Source: CAZZDK01 sp964652235
GTDB taxonomy: Bacteria; Pseudomonadota; Alphaproteobacteria; UBA9219
Direction of reading: 5' to 3'
Length of the DNA: 64,000 nt
NCBI GenBank assembly: GCA_964652235.1
Contig: CAZZDK010000011.1
Location: 1 to 64,000, forward strand
Shown here in pieces: positions 57,492 through 64,000 of the stretch; the stretch's first letter is position 1; each line of letters begins with the position of its first letter. Position numbers and translations under genes: made by a program. The notes under the pieces were generated by a model. The model searched no databases. It was given only the letters and a program-made list of their open reading frames with translations, and was not told where the DNA came from.

Positions 57492-58106
57492 ATGAACCGT
57501 TTTCACGCCTCTGCCGGGATCGCCATCGGCCCTATCCTTTTCATTCTGGCGCTTTTGGGGGTCCTCGCCACGGTTCTGTCCTCAGGGATGGAAGGGGGAT
57601 TCTCTTCGGCCGGGAACGCCGACAGGATCACCGCCGATATCGTCGGCCAGGCCAACATGATCCGCACGAAAATTCTGGAATGCCAGATGCAATTTCTGGT
57701 GAACGGCCGGACTCACGCCTCGGCTCCTTGCGCGAACGATCCTTACCCCTGTTCGGATCAGAACGACGGCACGGCGGTGGCGGACTTGACGTGCCCGAAC
57801 GACGCTTTGACGGCGGGCGGCAACGAGCAAAGCCTTTGGAGCGGGCCGCGCGCCGCGATGCTGCCGCCGCCGACCAAAGGCTTTTCCGCCTGGATGTACA
57901 TGAATGCGGGCGATGCCGGCGGACGTTGTTTCTGGACCGCGCCGACGGGGGGGAAGAGCTCGGCGGTCGTCCAAGGCCTTTCCCGCGCGGCGGAAAAGTT
58001 CACGTCGAAAGAGCATTCCTACGACAGCGCGAGTTCTTCGCAAAAGTTTGTCGTCTTCGTCACCGTTCCGAGCGGGACGGTAGATGAAAAATGCGCCGTT
58101 CCATAG
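57492..58106 (+). CDS. Pilin-like single-pass membrane protein
   Basis: 204 residues. After a short N-terminus comes a hydrophobic helix (GIAIGPILFILALLGVLATVLSSGM) resembling type IV pilin or prepilin segments, though without a standard G/FTLIE cleavage motif. The periplasmic part has paired Cys (CQMQF, CANDPYPCSDQ, CPND, CFW, CAVP) and likely disulfides. No prepilin peptidase or assembly ATPase is nearby. It is followed by a methyltransferase gene a few bases later. Confidence 0.55.
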   Translation: MNRFHASAGIAIGPILFILALLGVLATVLSSGMEGGFSSAGNADRITADIVGQANMIRTKILECQMQFLVNGRTHASAPCANDPYPCSDQNDGTAVADLTCPNDALTAGGNEQSLWSGPRAAMLPPPTKGFSAWMYMNAGDAGGRCFWTAPTGGKSSAVVQGLSRAAEKFTSKEHSYDSASSSQKFVVFVTVPSGTVDEKCAVP

Positions 58107-58113
58107 AGGCTTC

Positions 58114-59010
58114 ATGGGGTTCGAAGAGGCAAGGCCGGAATATTACGAGGGCCTGAAGATTTTCCAGGCGCACACAAACCAACAGGAACGGCTTAAGTTT
58201 CTTTTGAAGACCTTTTGGACCCTGGCGCGAAACCAGAAAGACTTTTTGCCTCAACCCCCTTTCCTTTGGAGAGACGTTGGTTGCGGGGACGGGACCTTCA
58301 CGCAAAAAGCGCTCGAGGCGCTAAGGGAAAGCGGTTTCCCGCCGCCGGTTTACGAAGGAATCGAACCGGATAGCCATTTCGTCTCGGCGGCCAGAAACCG
58401 TTTAGCCGGAGAAATAGGCGTGAAAATCGTGAAGGGGGAAGGATTTGACGGCACGCTTTCTCTTTGCGGCCCAAGCGATATTATTAGCGGATTCAACGCA
58501 CTCTATTTCGCTAAAGATCTTCAGGCGTTTGGAGCGGATTTGGCCGGGGCGTTAAAACCAACGGGACTTGGCCTGTTCATACAGAATCATTTGTTTACAC
58601 AAAGGGCGGGCGAAGCTTTTATCGGTGCAGATTATCAGGACTATGTCGCGTCTCTTCCGACAGAGGTCTTTTTCCCGCCCGTTTCCAAGAGCGGGTATGC
58701 TTTGATAACGGGCCGCGTCAGCGAAAAGGATATAGCGGAGAATGAATCTCTTTCCGAACAGGAAAAGAAAAATGCAATCATCGTGAAGAAAATCATCGAC
58801 AGCATGGGGGGTATATCGACTGAAACGGAAGCGGGACAGCACGTCGCTCGCCTATACGAAAAGCGAATCTTGAGCGAAGATTACGGCGGCCCGGGACGTT
58901 ACGTGACCGACAATTTTCTTTTGGTTTTATCCCTCACCGCAGGCAACGGCGGCTTTCAGGGAAACGACGAAAAAAATTATGAAAGGTCTTCGGGACGAGA
59001 TTGCGCTTGA
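58114..59010 (+). CDS. Class I SAM-dependent methyltransferase
   Basis: 298 residues from the ATG at 58114, where AGAGG is spaced 5 bases before it (58084 is an alternative that overlaps the previous gene). SAM motif I is WRDVGCGDGTFT (about 65), with acidic EGIEPDSH at the end of strand two and a helical cap towards the C-terminus. The substrate is unknown. GC content is lower than in the neighbours. Confidence 0.8.
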   Translation: MGFEEARPEYYEGLKIFQAHTNQQERLKFLLKTFWTLARNQKDFLPQPPFLWRDVGCGDGTFTQKALEALRESGFPPPVYEGIEPDSHFVSAARNRLAGEIGVKIVKGEGFDGTLSLCGPSDIISGFNALYFAKDLQAFGADLAGALKPTGLGLFIQNHLFTQRAGEAFIGADYQDYVASLPTEVFFPPVSKSGYALITGRVSEKDIAENESLSEQEKKNAIIVKKIIDSMGGISTETEAGQHVARLYEKRILSEDYGGPGRYVTDNFLLVLSLTAGNGGFQGNDEKNYERSSGRDCA

Positions 59011-59018
59011 GAGAAACG

Positions 59019-59753
59019 TTACGTCGAAAAGAACGTTCTTTCCGTTCCGTCCATGACAAGGCAAGTCAGGCAGCCGGAAGCGTAAGCTCCTGTATCGATC
59101 CCGATGCGGTTGGGGCGGATATCCGGCTGCGAATGGATCGTATGGCCGTGGACGATCATCTTGCCCATGCCTTTCGGATAAAACAAAAAGGCGTCCCGGA
59201 TCCACATTTGGTCCTCGGGCGTTTGCGAGGCCAGGGCGACCCCCGGACGCACGCCCGCATGGACGAAATAGTAATCGCCATAGGTCACAGCATGAACGGT
59301 ATCGTTCAAAAAGGCGCGGTGCGCGTCCGGCACGGCGCGGCGCAACTGTTCGCGCAATCCCTTAATCCTTTCCGAGGCCGGGGCCGCAGAGGGGGCGTAA
59401 GGGTTCACGCCGTAGCTCGCGAGGGTTGCGGCGCCGCCGAACTGCAGCCAGAGGGGGACGATGGAATCGTCTCCTTCAAGAAAACGGAGCAGGCAATCGT
59501 CATGATTGCCGCGCAGAAAGATGGGCGAGACCCCCTCGCCGAAAGAGCCTAAAAGGCGGTCGATCACGCCTTTGGAATCAAGACCCCGGTCCACGTAATC
59601 GCCCAGGAAGATCAACTTTTTTTTCTTCCGCCCATGCGCTGCCGCGTCCGCTTCGATCATCGCCAGAAGGCGCGTGAGAAGATCGAGGCGGCCATGAATG
59701 TCCCCCACGGCGTAAAGCCTGTGGTTTTCAGGCGTCGAGGCTTTGGTTTTCAT
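59019..59753 (-). CDS. Metallophosphoesterase, serine/threonine protein phosphatase-like
   Basis: 244 residues. All calcineurin-like metal motifs are present: VGDIHGRLDLL, FLGDYVDRGLDSKG, LRGNHDDCLL, and the histidines in YYFVHAGVRPG and IVHGHTIH. The size and motif spacing fit PphA/PrpA-type protein phosphatases or diadenosine tetraphosphatase-related enzymes. Soluble and cytoplasmic. It lies downstream of the methyltransferase-regulatory gene on the same strand with a 50-base gap. Confidence 0.88.
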   Translation of the reverse strand: MKTKASTPENHRLYAVGDIHGRLDLLTRLLAMIEADAAAHGRKKKKLIFLGDYVDRGLDSKGVIDRLLGSFGEGVSPIFLRGNHDDCLLRFLEGDDSIVPLWLQFGGAATLASYGVNPYAPSAAPASERIKGLREQLRRAVPDAHRAFLNDTVHAVTYGDYYFVHAGVRPGVALASQTPEDQMWIRDAFLFYPKGMGKMIVHGHTIHSQPDIRPNRIGIDTGAYASGCLTCLVMDGTERTFFST

Positions 59754-59802
59754 GCCTTTTCAATGGCACGAAAGGGGGCCGGAAAACAATGGTTTCCTTA
59801 TT

Positions 59803-61293
59803 TCAGGCCGCTAAAAGCCCATAGGCGTACCAGCGCACCATGCCCTTTTCAAGCGTGGTCGTGACAAGGGTATGAACAACCTCGTCTGTCGGTTCGGCGG
59901 CGTCCATGATTTGCGCGGCCAAAGACGGATTCCGGACCGCCAGTTTTTCCAGCGTCGGCTTAAGCGAGCCGGAAATATTGGCCAGGCCGACGCGGCAGAG
60001 CGCCTGAAGCACCAGCGCCTCCTTGGCCGAAAGAGAAAGAGGGCCGCCGACGATGGGCGAGGCCAGATAGACGACGGGTTCGAGAATTTCCGTCTCTTCG
60101 TTTTTAAGATGGGCGTTGAATCCGTTGGCCCAGGCCGGATGGCTCGTTAAGGCGGAGGCGTAGCCCTCATAGCGGCCGCGCATGGGTTGTGCGACGCCGC
60201 AGGCCACAAGGATCTGGATGGCGGAAAGAACTTCGTCGGCGCCGAATGTTTTGCCCAAGGGGTGCTGGAGAAAGTCGCCGACGCCGAGCGGCAGCAGACA
60301 CATGAGATCGATCAGGCCTGAGAAGAGCGGCGTCGTTAAAGGAATTTCTTTTCCGCCCATTGAAACCTGAGAGGGAATCTTTTCCCTTCGGGCCGTGATC
60401 CCGAAGGTGAAGAAACCGAAGAGAGCCGGCTTTTCCTCGGTTTGCTGGACGGGAAGCTTGACCCAGATGTCGTTGCGGCATTCCCTTTGCGCCGCAAAGT
60501 CCTTGATCGGTTCGTAAAGCAGGTGGTCTTTGCATTTCAGCAGAGGTTCTTGCGCCCGCGGCGGCACCGAAAGCTCAAGATAATTCGCGCCGATATCGGC
60601 GTCGCCCGCCAAGGTGAACCCGCGGGGCAAAAGGCCCTCCATCGTTTCGAAGGCGCCGGATTTCGCTTGAGGTTCTTTTCCGAGGCAGGATTCGAAAAAG
60701 GCGTCCGGCGCCTTGTCCGCGATCGCCTTGTCCAACGCGGCGCGCGCGATCGGGTGCCTATCAAAATAAAAAGAGCCAAGAACCTTCAACTCGTCCAGAA
60801 ACTCCAAAGCCTGGGAAGGCGAAAGCTCGGGCGCGTATTCCCCGATCAAAAAGCGTAAGGATTCGTCCGGATTGGCGTAAGCGCGATAGCGATAGGCTAA
60901 AAGCCCGCCGGGCTTAAGTCTCCTTTCGGCCAGGGAGAAAAGGGCCTGCCTTCGGGATTCGGTTGACGCGGCGCCTGCGAAGTCGCAGGCCAGATAATCC
61001 AGCGTCGTCGGCAGAAAGGATTCCTCGGCGCCGAAAAGAACGTTTGACACGTGGCGCGCTTGAGCGAGGGAGGCGGCGGCTTCGGCTTCCTGTTTGGTTT
61101 CGAGCAGACCGTAAAACCGGCCCTCCGGATTGCTGGCCGCCAGGCAAAGCAGCGCCTCCGGATCAAAGGTCCCCGTCTGCGCGTACGAGAAGGCGATGCC
61201 GGGTTTGCGCGGCACGACGCCGCGCAGGGCCGCGACGTAGGCCAGACGGATGGGCGAGAGGTCGAGGGAAAGCGGCGAGGCGTAAGAGGGCAT
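59803..61293 (-). CDS. Methyltransferase-regulatory-domain protein with degenerate SAM motif
   Basis: 496 residues. The order is an N-terminal Rossmann-like half (to about 190), then the MethyTransf_Reg-type region, then a C-terminal helical domain (LSAKEALVLQALCRVGLANISG). Homologues are protein-lysine methyltransferases in alphaproteobacteria and rickettsiae. Their motif I (ELGCGxGGNL) is replaced by FSYAQTGTFDPEALLCLAASNPEGRFYGLLE, so SAM binding is doubtful. It lies 25 bases downstream of flgL on the same strand, suggesting a link to filament or flagellin modification. Confidence 0.7.
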   Translation of the reverse strand: MPSYASPLSLDLSPIRLAYVAALRGVVPRKPGIAFSYAQTGTFDPEALLCLAASNPEGRFYGLLETKQEAEAAASLAQARHVSNVLFGAEESFLPTTLDYLACDFAGAASTESRRQALFSLAERRLKPGGLLAYRYRAYANPDESLRFLIGEYAPELSPSQALEFLDELKVLGSFYFDRHPIARAALDKAIADKAPDAFFESCLGKEPQAKSGAFETMEGLLPRGFTLAGDADIGANYLELSVPPRAQEPLLKCKDHLLYEPIKDFAAQRECRNDIWVKLPVQQTEEKPALFGFFTFGITARREKIPSQVSMGGKEIPLTTPLFSGLIDLMCLLPLGVGDFLQHPLGKTFGADEVLSAIQILVACGVAQPMRGRYEGYASALTSHPAWANGFNAHLKNEETEILEPVVYLASPIVGGPLSLSAKEALVLQALCRVGLANISGSLKPTLEKLAVRNPSLAAQIMDAAEPTDEVVHTLVTTTLEKGMVRWYAYGLLAA

Positions 61294-61318
61294 GGTCTTG
61301 AAACTCCAAAGAGAAAAA

Positions 61319-62299
61319 TCAGAGATATTTCAAAAGGGACAGGTCGATGATCTGCGCGGTCACGGCATAGGCGGATTCAAGCTGGGCCTGAAGCACCGTG
61401 ATCTTAACGCTAACCTCGTTGACGTCAACCGCTTCGATATTGTCCACCTGGTTTTCGATGCTTGAAATCTTGGATTCGATCATCTTCGACGTTTTCTCAA
61501 GCGTCGAATAAGCGTTGGTCGCCGCCGTATGCACGGCGCGCACGTTCGAAAGGCCCTCGGAAAGAAGGTCGAGCGCGTTATCCATGTAGGTCTGATAGTT
61601 GGCGGGGTCTTCCGTCGCCGCATAGGCCCATTGCAGCCCCAGGATGATCTGCTGAAAACCCTTGTCGGTGCTGGTAATGCCGTAGGTGAGGGACTTGGTC
61701 GTGTCGATGGTCGCGGAATCTTTGACCCAGGCTTCCGGCACGGCGGCGGCAGGGTTCAAGGGATCGTAGTTCACGTCGTAATTCGGCACGGCGGGCGAGG
61801 CGACAGTCGTCGTGCCGGCCGGAGGGATGTTGGCGGGGTCGAGAATGTCGTCGGCGCTGACGACGGGCGAGGTGTCGTAACGCGTGCCCGCGAAGATGTA
61901 TCTCTCGCCCACTTTCTGGTCGAGGTAATAGACCATGTCTTCGATGTAGCCTCGGATGGCGCTTTGAATCGACGAATTCTTGGTCTCGTCGTAGGCCGTG
62001 GAGGCCAAAAGCGTGCTATAGGCGTCGCCGACCGTGTTTTCGATCCCCGTAAGGGACTGGTCGTAGGCCGTCATGCGCGGCATAAGGTTTTCGATGACGG
62101 TCAGGAAGCCTTCCTGCGTGGAGGTTTGGCTCGTGAGATTGAGGAGCTTTTGCGCGTCGCTGGAGCGGTAATCGACCATGTTGGTCGAATATTTGCCCGT
62201 CGTAAGCTGCTGCGAAAGCGTCGAGAGCATGCTCTGGCCGCTGCTGAGATTCTTGGCGGAGATAAGCTGCAGGCCCAGGGTGCTGATGCGCTCAACCAT
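61319..62299 (-). CDS. flgL: Flagellar hook-filament junction protein FlgL
   Basis: 326 residues. The N-terminal coiled coil (SGQSMLSTLSQQLTTGKYSTNMVDYRSSDAQKLLNLTSQ) and the C-terminal one (TLEKTSKMIESKISSIENQVDNIEAVDVNEVSVKITVLQAQLESAYAVTAQIIDLSLLKYL) are the D0/D1 parts of flagellin-like FlgL. The middle is variable. It joins filament to hook. It follows flgK by 9 bases. Confidence 0.93.
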   Translation of the reverse strand: MVERISTLGLQLISAKNLSSGQSMLSTLSQQLTTGKYSTNMVDYRSSDAQKLLNLTSQTSTQEGFLTVIENLMPRMTAYDQSLTGIENTVGDAYSTLLASTAYDETKNSSIQSAIRGYIEDMVYYLDQKVGERYIFAGTRYDTSPVVSADDILDPANIPPAGTTTVASPAVPNYDVNYDPLNPAAAVPEAWVKDSATIDTTKSLTYGITSTDKGFQQIILGLQWAYAATEDPANYQTYMDNALDLLSEGLSNVRAVHTAATNAYSTLEKTSKMIESKISSIENQVDNIEAVDVNEVSVKITVLQAQLESAYAVTAQIIDLSLLKYL

Positions 62300-62308
62300 G
62301 AAGAAACC

Positions 62309-63707
62309 TCACACGATGGATTGAAGAATGGAAAAAAGATCCTGGATCGCCGACAGAACGCGGGCATTCGCCGCATAGACGTTCTGCAAGGTGACCAAGG
62401 AAAGCATTTCGTCGTCCACGTTTACGTTCGTCGCGTTCGTGTATTTCTCGCTCAGGTACGATTTCATGTTCGACGCCGTTTCGCTGAGCTTGGAGACGGC
62501 GCTCGCCGCCTGCTGGAATTCCGTGAGGGAAGAGGTGACGAGGGACGAATAGCTGGCGCCCGTGNNNNNNNNNNNNNNNGGCGTCCAGAAGGGCCGTGAC
62601 GACGTCGTGAATCGCGGCTTCCTTGATCTTGAGCGTGCCATCCAGAAGCGAGGCGTTGACCGCGAAATCCGTCCGGTTCGTGCCCGTGAAGAAATCCGAA
62701 GCCAATTCGCCCGCGCCCGTCGTCGCGTTGTCGTAGGCGGCGGCAAAGGTGTCCGTGCCGGACGTCGCGGTCGTCGTTGTCGTCAAAAAGGCGTTCGCGA
62801 TCAGATCGATTTGATCGCGCAGTTTTTGAAGAACGCCCGTAGCGGAATCGGTGCTGCTGGTCGAAGCGGCGGAAGTGTCTCGGAACTTCACGAGCGCCTG
62901 AAGAGAGCCGCCGGAAAGCGTGTCGTTCAAGGACAGGGCCGGGTTCTTGTCGGAAACGACGTCCGTGCCGTCATAAGAGAAAGAGGAAACGGAAGCGCCG
63001 TCCATCAGCTGGAACCCGGAGGTCGTGTAAAGCGCGATCTGCCCGTTTTGTCTGTTCAGGACGTTGATCTTCACAAGTCCGGATATTTTGAGAAGAAGCT
63101 TGTCCCGGCTGTCCTCTAAATCGCCCGAAGCCACCCCCGACGTCGTCGCCGTGGCGATTTTCACGTTAAGATCCGCTATCTGCGTGAGATAGCTGTTCAG
63201 GTCGTCCACCGTGCTGATGATTTCGTTGCGGCATTGCCGGTCCAGCGTCTCGATTTCCGTCGCGACGCGGCTTATTTCGTCGGCCAGATTGACCGAGGCC
63301 TGAATGACGCCTTGCTGGGCGACGGCGCTTTCCGGCTCGGCCTCGAGGGCCGTCCAGGCGTTGGTCAGTTCGCTGACCACGCTGGAAAGAGCCGGGTTGT
63401 CCGTGCTGGAAAGGTTGAGCAGGTCCGCGACTTGCGAGAGATATTGGTTCTGGGTGCTGCGAAAAGACGCCTCGGACGTCGCCTTCCGCAGGGCCGTGAA
63501 CATGGCCACATCCGTCGTCCGTCCGAAGCCCGTGACGAGAACCCCGCCGTTCGTTTGGCCGAGAGAGGCGGACGCCAGGGAGACCGTCTTGCGGGTATAC
63601 CCTTCCGTGGCCGCATTGGTGACGTTGCTGCCCACGACCTCCAGCTGCGTCGAGACGGCGGACAGACCCGACTGGATGATCGAAAGCGTGGAAAAAAGAG
63701 AACCCAT
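62309..63707 (-). CDS. flgK: Flagellar hook-associated protein FlgK (interrupted by an assembly gap)
   Basis: About 465 residues in two frames joined at the N run 62565-62579. The N-terminus (LFSTLSIIQSGLSAVSTQLEVVGSNVTNAATEGYTRKTV) and the C-terminus (NVDDEMLSLVTLQNVYAANARVLSAIQDLFSILQSIV) are typical FlgK D0 segments, so the gene is otherwise complete. FlgK is the first hook-filament junction protein. The frame change again fits a gap length two more than a multiple of three, as in gyrA. It is between flgE and flgL. Confidence 0.92.
62565..62579. other. 15-N assembly gap in flgK
   Basis: Exactly 15 N. Joining VTALLDA and TGASYSSL in frame needs a gap of 3n+2 bases (14 fits), matching the gyrA gap. 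Confidence 0.75.
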
Positions 63708-63732
63708 GGGCGATCAGCCTTTCAAGGCGGCT

Positions 63733-64000
63733 TTACCGGATGATATTGATGGCTTCCTGCATCATGTTGTTGGCCGTCGTGATCGTTTTGGCGTTGGCGG
63801 AATAAATCTGCTGCGCCTGGATGAGCTTGGTGAACTCGTCCGCGATGTCCACGTTCGAGCTTTCCAGCGCGTTCGAGACGATCTTTCCCGCGCCGTTCGT
63901 CCCGGCCAGCGAGTAGCGCGCCGTGCCGGAGGCGAGCGTCTGGGCGAACACGCCGCCCGTGACGCGCTGCAGCTTGTCTTCCGCGAAGAATTGGACGACG
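63733..64000 (-). CDS. flgE: Flagellar hook protein FlgE, C-terminal part
   Basis: The frame is open to the window edge. The last residues (KIVSNALESSNVDIADEFTKLIQAQQIYSANAKTITTANNMMQEAINIIR) are the conserved C-terminal helix of FlgE, the hook subunit. flgK starts 25 bases later, so flgE-flgK-flgL form an operon. The start is outside the window. Confidence 0.93.
   Translation of the reverse strand, partial: VVQFFAEDKLQRVTGGVFAQTLASGTARYSLAGTNGAGKIVSNALESSNVDIADEFTKLIQAQQIYSANAKTITTANNMMQEAINIIR

Overview
The window looks like a chromosomal segment of a motile, GC-rich alphaproteobacterium. Markers are the FliX/FlgI divergent pair, a DksA with a CxxT in place of a complete zinc site, the tlpA / small lipoprotein / lysA-like / DUF4175 neighbourhood, CobS, and flagellar genes split into several clusters. 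I cannot place it below class. Two runs of exactly 15 N (inside gyrA and flgK) show it is a draft or metagenomic assembly.

Layout. 0-4 kb: a minus-strand run with a large exported TPR protein. 3.9-7.2 kb: a WD40-like protein, a Cys-rich secreted protein and a cobS without a neighbouring cobT. 7.6-11.2 kb: a ribbon-helix-helix protein, cheY-cheZ, a polytopic membrane protein and a small conserved-looking ORF. 11.2-12.1 kb: a PrmC-like methyltransferase with an altered NPPY motif.

12.42-31.69 kb: a 19.3 kb element integrated in tRNA-Lys(TTT), bounded by 48-bp identical att cores. It carries a P4-type integrase, two AlpA-like HTH proteins, a primase/helicase and a head-and-packaging set (small and large terminase, portal, protease/capsid fusion, gpW-like connector, cement protein). 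It has no tail, baseplate or lysis genes. That is the plan of a capsid-forming satellite rather than a complete prophage. Its right 7.4 kb is cargo: HAD phosphatase, a divergent IMPDH-like enzyme without CBS domains, a degenerate Nudix-like protein, four XRE regulators (three sharing a related HTH, two with a shared C-terminal domain), an EgtD-like methyltransferase coupled to one of them, and several unknown proteins.

31.8-37.9 kb (minus): patatin-like lipoprotein, coaD, gyrA, a secreted protein, dksA and fliX. 38.1-42.5 kb (plus): flgI-flgJ-flgN-fliK-flgD behind a sigma-54-type promoter. 42.6-46.6 kb: tlpA, divergent from a small lipoprotein, a lysA homologue that has lost its catalytic residues, and a DUF4175 protein. 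46.7 kb: tRNA-Leu(CAA). 47-61 kb: two unknown proteins, a solute-binding protein, a GDP-mannose sugar cluster (manC, two gmd-family genes, a glycosyltransferase), yggU, nhaA, class I aldolase, a pilin-like protein, a methyltransferase, a phosphatase and a methyltransferase-regulatory-domain protein. 61.3-64 kb (minus): flgE-flgK-flgL.

The most unusual non-coding structure is shared by the two tRNA genes. Each is followed by a long inverted repeat that starts at the CCA end, then a roughly 115-120 bp hairpin-rich repeat common to both loci, then a second copy of that tRNA's own 3' end. It resembles a miniature element aimed at tRNA T-loops. The best candidates for an undescribed system are this repeat, and the satellite cargo with its XRE/EgtD-like pair and its nucleotide-enzyme cluster.
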